NCBI GenBank assembly: GCA_017399175.1
Contig: JAFQEE010000002.1
Coordinates: forward strand, 1 to 39,969
DNA length: 39,969 bases
Source of the DNA: Clostridia bacterium
Lineage (GTDB): Bacteria > Bacillota > Clostridia > Oscillospirales > Acutalibacteraceae
Direction of reading: 5' to 3'
The translations under genes were made by a program, and so were the position numbers. Of this stretch, positions 16,961 to 25,818 are shown one piece after another; position 1 is the stretch's first letter, and the number at the start of each line of letters is the position of its first letter. The notes beneath the pieces were generated by a model, which was given only the letters and a program-made list of their open reading frames with translations, ran no database searches and was not told the origin of the DNA.

Positions 16961-17242
16961 CTATACTATTTCATCCCATAAATCTTTCCATTGTGGATTC
17001 ACGGACTCGACTAAAGCGTTTTTCTTTGCTCTAACCCAACCCTTTAGCTGTTTTTCTCGTTGAATAGCATCTCGAACATCTTTTGCTGTTTCAACATAAA
17101 CAAGTTTTGTCACATTATATTTTGAAGTAAACCCTTCAACAAGATGATTTCTGTGTTCATAAACGCGGCGAGTTATGTCATTTGTAACACCGATATACAT
17201 TACTTTGTTTGTTTTGTTAGTTAAAATATATACATAATACAT
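16961..17242 (-). CDS. GIY-YIG nuclease domain protein (stand-alone)
   Basis: 93 residues, almost exactly one GIY-YIG domain. The signature is YYVYILTN (residues 2-9) with MYIGVTND (15-22). Catalytic-type Arg (ITRRVYEHR) and Glu (AIQREKQLKGW) are present. Small stand-alone members of this superfamily are common, and their substrates are mostly unknown. The gene sits exactly between family A repeats: a right arm begins 6 bases upstream of its start codon (17248) and a full copy ends 28 bases past its stop (16932). No good RBS of its own was seen. Confidence 0.93.
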   Translation of the reverse strand: MYYVYILTNKTNKVMYIGVTNDITRRVYEHRNHLVEGFTSKYNVTKLVYVETAKDVRDAIQREKQLKGWVRAKKNALVESVNPQWKDLWDEIV

Positions 17243-17247
17243 TTTTT

Positions 17248-17331
17248 GAGATTCTTCGCTACGCTCAGAATGACCTATAATTTTAGTTATCTGTTTTCTA
17301 AAAAGAGATTCTTCGCTACGCTCAGAATGAC
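17248..17331. repeat. Two family A right arms in tandem
   Basis: Two near-identical 27-base arms (GAGATTCTTCGCTACGCTCA followed by GAATGAC) lie at 17248-17274 and 17305-17331, between the GIY-YIG gene and the DUF4364 gene. Confidence 0.9.
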
Positions 17332-17349
17332 CTCCTAACTAAGTTGTCT

Positions 17350-17904
17350 TTACACTGTAAGTGAAGTTATGATACTGGAGTAAACCTTTACAGGGTCGTT
17401 TATGAAATTTTGTTTTACTGTTTCTAATTGAAGGCTATCAACGACATAAATTGACAGTTTCATCATTTCTGTATCACGGTCAAAAAGGGTGAATGTGATT
17501 GTGTAGCCACCGTCGTCTTCCTTTTTGACTTCAATTTTATTTTCGCGTTCAATTTTTGCTTTTGTTGTAAGGCGGATTGCAGAATTAACTGCTTTTTCAC
17601 GAACAGTACGAGGAAGGCTTGTCTGTAAAAGTTCAGCAGCATCCCTGCCCTTTTCTGTAACTGAAATGACTTCTTCGTCATCGAGAATATCGGCTGTAAT
17701 ATTGCCTGTTTTTAAAAGTTCTTCGATTGCCTGACCAACTTCAAAAAAGTTTGCAAGGCCGTCCTCCTGCATAGCATCGTTGAGCATCTGTCGTGTCATA
17801 GGTGCATCAATACTTTTAAGAAGATAACAGACAAGAAGTCTTATATCATCACGGTTGCGGAGTCCGCCGAGTTCAATTCCCGCATCAAATGCATCAAAAT
17901 CCAT
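17350..17904 (-). CDS. DUF4364 family protein (winged-helix-like)
   Basis: About 184 residues. The N-terminal half resembles a winged-helix domain (DDIRLLVCYLLKSIDAPMTR; FFEVGQAIEELLKTGNI), and the C-terminal half is beta-rich (EVKKEDDGGYTITFTLFDRD). DUF4364 is typical of Clostridia, and its function is unknown; a DNA-binding or regulatory role is plausible. I chose the ATG at 17904 with GCAGGAG upstream. A GTG at 17913, overlapping the HAD stop codon, is the alternative. It follows the HAD gene without a gap. Confidence 0.82.
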   Translation of the reverse strand: MDFDAFDAGIELGGLRNRDDIRLLVCYLLKSIDAPMTRQMLNDAMQEDGLANFFEVGQAIEELLKTGNITADILDDEEVISVTEKGRDAAELLQTSLPRTVREKAVNSAIRLTTKAKIERENKIEVKKEDDGGYTITFTLFDRDTEMMKLSIYVVDSLQLETVKQNFINDPVKVYSSIITSLTV

Positions 17905-17909
17905 AAGTC

Positions 17910-18707
17910 TCACTCCTGCAATTCTTTAAGTATTTCTTTAATATCCTGACGGACATAAGTTGGTTTGATTTCGCTGTTTTCGATGTCGTCCACTGTACTT
18001 TCGCCACTTAACACGCAGATTGTGTCAACACCTGCATTATATCCTGACGCAATATCAGTATAAAGTCTGTCACCGATTACAACAGTTTCTTCTTTTGTGA
18101 AATCGGAACGCTCAACAGAGAAATCAATCATAAATCCGTCGGGTTTTCCTATATAAAGTGGTCTGCGGTTTGTTGCATAATTTATAGCCTCGCACATTGC
18201 GAAACAATCAGGCACAAGACCAAATTCAGTAGGACAACCTCTGTCAGGATTTGTTGCGATATATGGAATATCCTTTTTAGTCTGTAAGAGATATGACACA
18301 TCCCACAACTTTTTATATGTAAGTTCAGTATCATAACCAACGCAGATACAGTCAGTATCTTCGTCTGCCTCGGTTGTGATATTGACACCGTATTTTTCCA
18401 TTTCAGCAATCATTGAAGCAGTTCCCATACAATATATTTTCTTATTCGGGAAATGCTTGTTGAGATAAAGTGCTGTTGCTTGGGAAGATGTGAAGAAATT
18501 ATCCTCAGTCACCTTTATTCCCATATTTGAAAGTTTAATAACATAATCCTTGACCGAACGGGACGAGTTGTTTGTGATAAATACATACTGTCCGCCAACA
18601 GACTCGATATGTGCTAAAAATTCATTGACACATTCGAAAAGACGAGCACCCTCATAGATTGTTCCGTCCATATCAAGCAAGAATAACTTTTTATCTTTTA
18701 ACGACAT
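17910..18707 (-). CDS. HAD-IIA family sugar-phosphatase (NagD-like)
   Basis: 265 residues. HAD motif I is FLLDMDGTIYEG (Asp12, Asp14), motif II is FITNNSSRS, the C2-type cap lies in the middle, and motif III/IV is YIGKPDGFMI with VIGDRLYTDIASG. Such enzymes dephosphorylate small phosphorylated metabolites; the substrate is not predictable. It is 12 bases downstream of the GT2 gene and coupled to DUF4364. Confidence 0.93.
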   Translation of the reverse strand: MSLKDKKLFLLDMDGTIYEGARLFECVNEFLAHIESVGGQYVFITNNSSRSVKDYVIKLSNMGIKVTEDNFFTSSQATALYLNKHFPNKKIYCMGTASMIAEMEKYGVNITTEADEDTDCICVGYDTELTYKKLWDVSYLLQTKKDIPYIATNPDRGCPTEFGLVPDCFAMCEAINYATNRRPLYIGKPDGFMIDFSVERSDFTKEETVVIGDRLYTDIASGYNAGVDTICVLSGESTVDDIENSEIKPTYVRQDIKEILKELQE

Positions 18708-18719
18708 TTTCTGTCCCTC

Positions 18720-19778
18720 TTATCTGTTAGCCTTTAACTTGGCAAATAATTTCACATTTCCTGATTTCACCTTTGAAATAAATGTGCCTTCAAGGTAAGT
18801 TAAAAATGTGAATTTAAGTTTAATCGGAATAAGCATAAGCTTCATTACAAGTGAATTTGGTTTTGCAATTTTAAGTGATTTTCGTACATTGTCACTTGTA
18901 ATTATATTTTTAATCTCCTGCATTTTCTCTTTAAATGAAAGAGTGCAAGCAGAATTAGTTACATTTTCAATACAACCTACCACGCGTTCAATATAACGGC
19001 GGTAAATCATTTCACGGCTTTCTTCGGAATGAACATTCCAATGCTTATACAAATCAAGCATCCAGCCGTGTTCTTCTTCTCTTTTTGCGTACATATCACT
19101 TCTGTATTTTGCAGTTTCGCTGTCAGAACGAGCACGCATAAAGTGGTAATATTTATCTTCCATTAAAACTACTCGTTCCACATCACGAACAACATCAAGG
19201 TTGAATGGAAAATCGTCCCAGAATGTGTTTTTAAAACGAATGTCATTATCCATTACATACTTTCTTTCGAAAAGCTTGTTCCAAGGTGTATAGAGTAAGT
19301 TTTTATCAAACATTTTGTGAGCATACTCACGGAATTCCCTTTGTGAAGAAAACTCCTTTGTAGGTAAAGTCTGCTCTTGTGTATAAAATTCTGTATCGGA
19401 ATAATAAGTGTCGATATAGTACCCTGCAACGACGAGTTGAGCGTTATTTTTTTTCGCCATTTTGTACATATCTTCGAACATTGTGGGCTCTGCCCAGTCA
19501 TCGGAATCCACGAAATAAAGGTATTCACCACGAGCCTTTGGAATTGCAGTATTACGAGCAGACGGTGCACCGCCGTTTTCCTTATGGATAACGGTAATTC
19601 TGCTGTCCTTTAAAGCATAAGCATCACAAATTGCACCGCTATTGTCAGGCGAACCGTCGTCAACAGCAATCAATTCCCATTCGGTTAAAGTCTGTGCTTG
19701 TATGCTTTCGATACATTTTCCTATGAAATTCTGGACGTTATAGACCGGCATTATGGCTGTGATTTTGATATCACTCAT
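18720..19778 (-). CDS. GT2 family glycosyltransferase
   Basis: About 352 residues. The N-terminal GT-A fold is clear (ITAIMPVYNVQNFIGKCIES, ELIAVDDGSPDNSGAICD, ENGGAPSARNTA) with a DxD-type motif in YFVDSDDWAEP. It transfers a sugar from a nucleotide sugar onto an unknown acceptor. No membrane helices are visible. I chose the ATG at 19778 with GAGGAGG upstream; it overlaps the end of glf by 8 bases. Coupling to UDP-galactopyranose mutase suggests, but does not prove, that it uses UDP-galactofuranose for a surface glycan. Confidence 0.9.
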   Translation of the reverse strand: MSDIKITAIMPVYNVQNFIGKCIESIQAQTLTEWELIAVDDGSPDNSGAICDAYALKDSRITVIHKENGGAPSARNTAIPKARGEYLYFVDSDDWAEPTMFEDMYKMAKKNNAQLVVAGYYIDTYYSDTEFYTQEQTLPTKEFSSQREFREYAHKMFDKNLLYTPWNKLFERKYVMDNDIRFKNTFWDDFPFNLDVVRDVERVVLMEDKYYHFMRARSDSETAKYRSDMYAKREEEHGWMLDLYKHWNVHSEESREMIYRRYIERVVGCIENVTNSACTLSFKEKMQEIKNIITSDNVRKSLKIAKPNSLVMKLMLIPIKLKFTFLTYLEGTFISKVKSGNVKLFAKLKANR

Positions 19779-20877
19779 TACCCAATTCCTCCTCACAAAG
19801 AGCCAATGCAGACTCGATGCATTTATCCATATCGTAATATTTATACTGACCTAAACGACCGCCGAATATGACATTTTTCTCATTGTCGGCAAGTTGTTTG
19901 TACTGTTCATAAAGTGAATTATTTCTGTCATCATTAACGGGATAATAAGGCTCATCACCTTTTTTCCAATCGGCAGGATATTCACGGGTTATAACTGTTT
20001 TCGGCTGATTACCGAACTCAAAATGCTTGTGCTCAATAATACGAGTATAAGGCACTTGTCTTTCGTTGTAATTGACAACAGCAACAGGCTGAAATTCCTT
20101 AATATCCAAAGTTTCTGTTTCAAATCTCAAACTGCGATAATCAAGTTCACCGAGAGAATAGTCAAAGTAACTGTCGATTGTGCCTGTATAGACAATCTTT
20201 TCGGCAAGTGACAGAAATTCTTCTCGGTTTTCGAGAAAATCTGTATTAAGACGAACTTCAACACCATCAAGGAGTTTGTCAATAATCACATTGTAGCCAC
20301 CGACAGGAATGCCCTGATAAGTGTCATTGAAATAGTTGTTGTCATAGGTGTAACGGACAGGCAGACGCTTGATAATAAATGCAGGTAAATCCTTACAATC
20401 GCGTCCCCACTGTTTTTCTGTGTAGCCCTTGACGAGTTTTGTGTAAATTTCACGACCAACAAGGCTGATTGCCTGTTCTTCAAGATTTTTGGGTTCTCCC
20501 TTAATTTCAGCACGCTGTTCTTCAATTACTGCCTTTGCCTCTTCAGGAGTTGTTACACCGAAAATCTGTGAAAAAGTGTTCATATTGAACGGCAGGTTGT
20601 AAAGCTTGCCTTCATAATTTGCCATTGGTGTGTTTATAAAACCATTGAATTCACAAAACGAATTCACATAATCCCACACTTTTTTATTGCTTGTATGGAA
20701 AATATGTGCACCGTACTTGTGAACGGTAATATCCGCCACTTTTTCGCAATAGATATTACCACCCGTATGATTTCTTTTTTCAATTACAAGGCACTTTTTA
20801 CCTCGTTTTGTCGCTTCGTGAGCAAACACAGCACCAAAAAGTCCCGCACCCACTATCAGGTAATCATACTGTTTCAT
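19771..20877 (-). CDS. glf: UDP-galactopyranose mutase
   Basis: 368 residues, the family length. The FAD-binding Rossmann motif is at the N-terminus (DYLIVGAGLFGAVFAHEATK, then IEKRNHTGGN). Family landmarks include EKQWGRDCKDLPAFIIKRLP and FGGRLGQYKYYDMDKCI near the end. It interconverts UDP-galactopyranose and UDP-galactofuranose for surface glycans. I chose the ATG at 20877, where the conserved protein begins; the open frame extends 33 codons upstream without homology. It heads a minus-strand group with GT2, HAD and DUF4364. Confidence 0.95.
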   Translation of the reverse strand: MKQYDYLIVGAGLFGAVFAHEATKRGKKCLVIEKRNHTGGNIYCEKVADITVHKYGAHIFHTSNKKVWDYVNSFCEFNGFINTPMANYEGKLYNLPFNMNTFSQIFGVTTPEEAKAVIEEQRAEIKGEPKNLEEQAISLVGREIYTKLVKGYTEKQWGRDCKDLPAFIIKRLPVRYTYDNNYFNDTYQGIPVGGYNVIIDKLLDGVEVRLNTDFLENREEFLSLAEKIVYTGTIDSYFDYSLGELDYRSLRFETETLDIKEFQPVAVVNYNERQVPYTRIIEHKHFEFGNQPKTVITREYPADWKKGDEPYYPVNDDRNNSLYEQYKQLADNEKNVIFGGRLGQYKYYDMDKCIESALALCEEELGNE

Positions 20878-21216
20878 AAAACACCATTTAATAATGCAAA
20901 ATGCAAATCGCAAAGTGCAAAATGAACAACCATATTGGCTTGTCATTCTGAACGAAGTGAAGAATCTCTTTACCATTTTAATAGACCCTTCACTGCGTTC
21001 AGGGTGACCATAAGTTTGATGAGATTCTTCGTCGCTTTGCTCCTCAGAATGACATTTGTATTTGAGAATTGCAGATAAAATAGATGTAGTTTTACTTTCA
21101 ACTATTTTATATCACGGAGAATTGCTTGGATTTTGAATGGATTTTTGCTTTTAAGGGCGAAGGCTTATGCGGATAAGTCGAGACCGCAAAAGCGAAAAGG
21201 CGCCAAAATACCGCAA
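20878..21216. repeat. Repeat-filled gap between glf and yebC
   Basis: No gene is seen in this 339-base gap. It holds GCAAAATG-type tandem units (20894-20924), a family A copy with variant right arm (20942-21008), an isolated family A right arm (21021-21053), and a family D element directly after yebC (21123-21216). Confidence 0.85.
21123..21216. repeat. Family D element abutting the yebC stop codon
   Basis: Imperfect inverted ends (TGCTTGGATTTTGAATGG and, inverted, TGCGGTATTTTGGCGCC) surround a small hairpin (GACTTAT-CCGC-ATAAGCC on the minus strand). A second copy is at 30648-30741, after glgD. It begins at the base after the yebC stop codon. Confidence 0.75.
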
Positions 21217-21957
21217 TTATCCTTCGTAATCGTCTTCGTTTTCCCAGTTATGATATACGTTTTGTACATCATCATTTTCATCAAACATTTCGAGCATTCT
21301 GCCCATATTCTTGATGTCATCCGGGTTTGTGAGAGTTGTATATGTGCTTGGAACATATTCAACTTCTGCTGAAACGAATTTGTAACCCTTTGCTTCAAGG
21401 TCGTCACGAACTGCACCCATATCGTTTGCTTCTGTGCGAACATCATAGATTTCGTCTTCTGCAATAAAGTCAACTGCACCTGCTTCAAGTGCATCTTCCA
21501 TAAGTTGGTCTTCGTCAATGCCTTCTTTTTCGAAAAGAATTACACCCTGACGGCTGAACATAAATGAAACGCAACCGCTCTGTCCCATATTTCCACCGAA
21601 TTTATCGAAATAGTGACGAACATCTGCTGCTGTTCTGTTGCGGTTATCTGTAAGTGTTTCAACGATGATTGCGATACCTGATGGGCCATAGCCTTCGTAA
21701 ACGATTTCATCGTAGTTTTCACCACTGCCTTCACCTGCAGCCTTTTTGATAACTCTTTCAATGTTATCGTTCGGCATATTTGCAGCCTTAGCCTTTGCGA
21801 TTACGTCCTTGAGCTTTGAGTTACCTGCAGGGTCCGGTCCGCCTGCCTTAACTGCAACAGCGATTTCACGGCCGATTTTTGTGAAAACTTTCGCTCTCGC
21901 GTTATCTGTTTTTTCTTTCTTTCTTTTGATTGTACTCCATTTTGAATGTCCTGACAT
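21217..21957 (-). CDS. yebC: YebC/PmpR family regulator / translation factor
   Basis: 246 residues. It starts with the hallmark MSGHSKWSTIKRKKEKTDNA and contains GGNMGQSGCVSFMFSRQGVI and EVEYVPSTYTTL. The family has been described both as DNA-binding regulators and, more recently, as factors that help ribosomes at proline stretches; which applies here is unknown. I chose the ATG at 21957, where the family signature begins. The gene has its own promoter and is monocistronic. Confidence 0.95.
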   Translation of the reverse strand: MSGHSKWSTIKRKKEKTDNARAKVFTKIGREIAVAVKAGGPDPAGNSKLKDVIAKAKAANMPNDNIERVIKKAAGEGSGENYDEIVYEGYGPSGIAIIVETLTDNRNRTAADVRHYFDKFGGNMGQSGCVSFMFSRQGVILFEKEGIDEDQLMEDALEAGAVDFIAEDEIYDVRTEANDMGAVRDDLEAKGYKFVSAEVEYVPSTYTTLTNPDDIKNMGRMLEMFDENDDVQNVYHNWENEDDYEG

Positions 21958-21992
21958 AAAAACATACCTTTCCACTCTAAATTATTCGTACT

Positions 21993-22021
21993 ATTCTACC
22001 ACAAACGCATATATTTTTCAA
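21993..22021 (-). promoter_or_regulatory. yebC promoter
   Basis: On the minus strand, TTGAAA (22016-22021) and TAGAAT (21993-21998) are 17 bases apart, 35 bases before the start codon. The glgB promoter has the same two hexamers. Confidence 0.75.
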
Positions 22022-22036
22022 CAGTTATCGTAAGAA

Positions 22037-22252
22037 AAATGCAAAATGGAAAGCGCAAAATGCAAAGTGACCAACCAAATCGGTCAGTCATTCTGAGCGT
22101 AGCGAAGAATCTCTGCCCTATTTCAATAGACCCTTCACTGCGTTCAGGGTGACTTATATTTTTTAGTGTCATTCTGAGCGTAGCGAAGAATCTCTACTTA
22201 GGTGACATATTTACCAACAGAGATTCTTCGTCGTTTCACTCCTCAGAATGAC
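22037..22252. repeat. GCAAAATG-type tandem units and two family A copies
   Basis: Units of the GCAAAATG/GCAAAGTG kind lie at 22037-22070. Family A copies follow at 22087-22153 (variant right arm) and 22168-22252 (standard right arm). Together with the yebC promoter they fill the 373-base gap before sipL. No sporulation-sigma promoter could be picked with confidence. Confidence 0.88.
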
Positions 22253-22330
22253 TTTTCATTTAAAATAATATTTTAATTTCGGGTTGCATAAACTTAATTG
22301 AAACAACAGGCGAAAAAAGGAGCGAGAATA

Positions 22331-23863
22331 ATGGATTTCAATATTTTAAAAGAAAAAATATCCCTTTGCGAAACAGGAATTCAAGGTAACAGCGAGCACG
22401 CTGTTGACTGTCAGATTACACTACCCGAATATTTACCGGACATTGTGAAAATTCTGCGATGCTACTGCATTCCCGGTGTAAAATCACACCAGCTTAACGG
22501 TGACAGAATCACCGCTGACTGCGTATGCACTGTGCGGACAATTTATGTGAGTGAACAGGGTACGCTTCATTGTTTTGAGCAAAACATTCAGTTTGCAAAG
22601 CAAATTGAAGTCAGGTCAACAGTTAACCCAAGCGAAATCTTTGTAGGCGCTAAAACTGATTATGTGAATTACCGTGTATCGGGACAACGCAATTTCGAAG
22701 TGCACGGTGCTGTTACCATTTTCGCAAAATCAAGCGGCAAAAAGTGTATTGAGCCTGTGTCGGATGCTAAAGGTGACGGAATTGTGATTAAAAACGAAAC
22801 TAATGAAATCTGTGACCTTGTTGCTGTGGTTGAAAAGATTTTCAACATAAGCGAAACCTGTGATGCAGGCAATCTTTCCGAGCCAATGGGGGCTGTGATT
22901 TCCTCCTGTGGCTGGACCACAATCGAAGAACTTAAAATCGTATCGGATAAGTTATTCTTGAAAGGTCAGTTACTCGTTCATACAGCCTTCACGGGAACAG
23001 AAACTCATACGGTACATACACTTGAAAATGTTATTAACATAAATCAGATTATCGAAGCACCTGATATTACGGAAAAATGTCAGATTGATGCTTTTCTTAC
23101 CATATGCGACCTTGAAATCAAACCACGATTTGACCTTTCAGGGGATAAAAATCTTATTGATATTTCTGCAAGTCTTAACATCTCTGTCAAAGGCTACGAA
23201 ACACGACAGATTACCTGCGTAAAGGATGCATATTCAACTCAATATGAAACAGATATAAATAAATCTGTGGTTTATATATCTTCACTTCACGACAAATTCA
23301 GCGACAATCATCTCTGTCGCGGTGTTGCAGACCTTAACTCAACAGGTGTCAGCAAAATTCTTTCATTTATCTGCACCGACATTACATCAGGCTTTTCAGT
23401 TACGGAATCAGCCTGTGCAGTCAACGGTCAGGTCACGGCAGACATTATTTATGAAGATGCAAAGGGCGAAATCTGTTATGCACAAAGGGAATTCCCCTTT
23501 GAATACAGCAAACCGTTAACGGTTGAAAATGCCATTCTCACCTGCACACCACATTGTAGTGTTACTGCATTCAGTTATGTTTTAAACAGCGATAACAAAC
23601 TTGATGTACGAGTTGAAATTGATATAAACGCTTTCATTTTCTGTGAAAAAGAAAAGCTGATTACAACTCTGCTTTCAGTCAACAAAGAACGAGTTAAGAC
23701 AATACGAACAGCATCACTTACCATCTATTTTGCAGATACGGGTGAAGCGGTCTGGGATATCGCAGAAAAATACAACACAACAGTTGATGCAGTTATGCGA
23801 GAAAACCACCTGACAGAGCCAACTGTCAAAGAAAAATGCAAACTGCTTATTCCAAAAATGTAA
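22331..23863 (+). CDS. sipL: SipL-like spore morphogenesis protein (DUF3794 + LysM)
   Basis: 510 residues. The N-terminal and middle parts hold DUF3794/SPOCS-type repeats (VDCQITLPEYLPDIVKILRC is the typical start; later copies are near 170-260 and 300-430). The C-terminus is a LysM domain (about 465-510, FADTGEAVWDIAEKYNTT, VDAVMRENHL, CKLLIPKM). In C. difficile, SipL binds SpoIVA and is needed for coat assembly around the forespore. Here it lies 13 bases upstream of spoIVA. RBS AAAGGAG. The gene symbol rests on domain make-up and context. Confidence 0.88.
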   Translation: MDFNILKEKISLCETGIQGNSEHAVDCQITLPEYLPDIVKILRCYCIPGVKSHQLNGDRITADCVCTVRTIYVSEQGTLHCFEQNIQFAKQIEVRSTVNPSEIFVGAKTDYVNYRVSGQRNFEVHGAVTIFAKSSGKKCIEPVSDAKGDGIVIKNETNEICDLVAVVEKIFNISETCDAGNLSEPMGAVISSCGWTTIEELKIVSDKLFLKGQLLVHTAFTGTETHTVHTLENVININQIIEAPDITEKCQIDAFLTICDLEIKPRFDLSGDKNLIDISASLNISVKGYETRQITCVKDAYSTQYETDINKSVVYISSLHDKFSDNHLCRGVADLNSTGVSKILSFICTDITSGFSVTESACAVNGQVTADIIYEDAKGEICYAQREFPFEYSKPLTVENAILTCTPHCSVTAFSYVLNSDNKLDVRVEIDINAFIFCEKEKLITTLLSVNKERVKTIRTASLTIYFADTGEAVWDIAEKYNTTVDAVMRENHLTEPTVKEKCKLLIPKM

Positions 23864-23876
23864 AGGGGTGACAAAA

Positions 23877-25355
23877 ATGAGTAATTCAAGTGTTTATGAG
23901 AATATTGCTACACGAACAGGCGGTGACATTTATATCGGTGTTGTAGGGCCTGTAAGAACGGGAAAATCAACCTTTATCAAACGATTTATGGACACGGTTG
24001 TTCTTCCGAATATTGAGGACAATGCTTTAAGACAAAGAGCAAACGACGAACTGCCACAATCGTCAGCAGGAAAAACTATTATGACCACCGAGCCGAAATT
24101 TATTCCTGAAAACGCAGTTAAAATCACTCTCCCTGACAACGCAAGTTTCAATGTAAGAATGATTGACTGTGTTGGATATATTGTTCCTGCATCCTTGGGA
24201 TACATTGAGGGTGACCAGCCGAGAATGGTGCGTACTCCTTGGTATGAAAGTGAAATTCCTTTTAATATGGCGGCTGAAATCGGTACAAAAAAGGTTATTA
24301 CGGAGCATTCCACAATCGGTCTTGTGGTCACAACTGACGGTAGCATAAGTGATATTCCGAGAGATGAATACGAAGAAGCAGAAGAACGAGTAATTGACGA
24401 ATTAAAGGAACTTAATAAGCCTTTTGTGGTGCTTCTCAACTGTATGCACCCTGACAGCGAGCAATCAAGAAATCTTTCAAATCAACTTTCAGCAAAATAC
24501 AAAGTACCCGTTATGCCTGTCAACTGTCTTGACCTTACGGAAACTGAAATCAAGGAAATTATTACACAGATTCTTTTTGAATTCCCTGTCAAGGAAATCG
24601 GTGTTGATTTGCCACAATGGTTAGTCAATCTTCCCGAGGACCATTGGCTTAAAACCACCACATACAAGAGTGTTATGAAGTCAATTCAGGACATTAACTA
24701 TGTGCGTGACATCAGCACAATGACGGACACACTCTGCGAATGTGAGCACATTACTGACGCGAAGCTTTCTTCAATGGATTTAAGCGTTGGCAGTGCGTGG
24801 ATTTCTGTCAATATGAATAACAATCTGTTCTATAAAATCATTGAGGAATCAACAGGAATTTCCGTTGAAAACGAGCAAGGACTCCTTTCCTGTATGAAAG
24901 AACTTTCTGAAATCAAGGATGAATACACAAGAATAAAATCCGCCCTTGACGAAGTTCAAACAACGGGTTACGGAATCGTTATGCCCACAATCAACGAATT
25001 AACTCTTGAAGAACCTGAAATTGTGAAACAAGGTGGAAGATACGGTGTGCGACTTTGTGCATCTGCACCGTCAATCCATATGATGAGAGCAGACATCAAG
25101 ACAGAAGTCGCACCGATTGTGGGTAGTGAAAGTCAGTCGGAAGAACTTGTGAAATATCTTCTTGACGGTTTTGAAGATGACCCACGAAAAATATGGGAGT
25201 CCAACATCTTCGGCAAATCTCTTAACGAACTTGTCAACGAAGGTCTTCGCAATAAACTCTATCATATGCCGACAGATGCCCGAATGAAATTCCAGGAAAC
25301 ATTGGAACGAGTTATCAACGAAGGCTGTAACGGACTTTTGTGTATAATTTTGTAA
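23877..25355 (+). CDS. spoIVA: Stage IV sporulation protein A
   Basis: 492 residues, equal to the B. subtilis protein. The N-terminal NTPase domain has the Walker A motif VGPVRTGKST with the lysine at position 30, as in B. subtilis, and DCVGYIVPASLGYIEGD. The C-terminal domain ends with the hydrophobic tail CNGLLCIIL needed for localisation. SpoIVA hydrolyses ATP, polymerises on the forespore outer membrane and forms the basement layer of the coat. I chose the ATG at 23877 with AAAGGGG upstream, preferred over a GTG at 23868. It is in an operon with sipL. Confidence 0.98.
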   Translation: MSNSSVYENIATRTGGDIYIGVVGPVRTGKSTFIKRFMDTVVLPNIEDNALRQRANDELPQSSAGKTIMTTEPKFIPENAVKITLPDNASFNVRMIDCVGYIVPASLGYIEGDQPRMVRTPWYESEIPFNMAAEIGTKKVITEHSTIGLVVTTDGSISDIPRDEYEEAEERVIDELKELNKPFVVLLNCMHPDSEQSRNLSNQLSAKYKVPVMPVNCLDLTETEIKEIITQILFEFPVKEIGVDLPQWLVNLPEDHWLKTTTYKSVMKSIQDINYVRDISTMTDTLCECEHITDAKLSSMDLSVGSAWISVNMNNNLFYKIIEESTGISVENEQGLLSCMKELSEIKDEYTRIKSALDEVQTTGYGIVMPTINELTLEEPEIVKQGGRYGVRLCASAPSIHMMRADIKTEVAPIVGSESQSEELVKYLLDGFEDDPRKIWESNIFGKSLNELVNEGLRNKLYHMPTDARMKFQETLERVINEGCNGLLCIIL

Positions 25356-25740
25356 GTGCAAAATGCAAAGCGCAAAGTGCAAAGTGTCAGAACTGCGTTG
25401 CAATTATAAATATTAACCAATATGGTTATCTTGTAGGGGACGTCGACTCGGCGTCCCGTTTTTAATTTATCCGTTCACTTATTTCGGGCTGCCGAGGGTG
25501 CGGGTGTCCGGTGGACACCTCTGCAAAGCAGAAGCACCGACCGAACCGGCAGGTGAGACCCGTCAGCCCCTACGAAACAACCAATTTTATTTGTCATTCT
25601 GAGGAACGAAGTGACGAAGAATCTCTGTCGGTTGATATGTAACCGTTGGAGAGATTCTTCGCTACGCTCAGAATGACCTGCTTAATTGGTTATTGTGTTC
25701 GACAAATTATAATTTGCATATCAAATTCACTTATGTTGTA
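25356..25740. repeat. Repeat-filled gap after spoIVA
   Basis: GCAAAGTG-type tandem units begin at the base after the spoIVA stop codon (25356-25386). A GTAGGGGACGTCGACTCGGC module (25433-25456) and a GC-rich module with GTGTCCGGTGGACAC (25499-25573) follow, then a full family A copy (25593-25677). No gene and no clear spoIVA terminator were seen. Confidence 0.85.
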
Positions 25741-25791
25741 TTGCATTTGCCCTGTTTTCTTGCTATACTTAACTCAAGGCTTCTCCTTGAG
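25741..25791 (+). promoter_or_regulatory. Alpha-galactosidase promoter and start-site inverted repeat
   Basis: TTGCAT (25741-25746) and TATACT (25764-25769) are 17 bases apart. A perfect inverted repeat CTCAAGG-N5-CCTTGAG (25773-25791) covers the expected transcription start, a typical place for a repressor operator. It could alternatively act as a 5' RNA hairpin. Confidence 0.68.
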
Positions 25792-25818
25792 GGAAGGCAT
25801 AAAATTGGGGGAAATATT

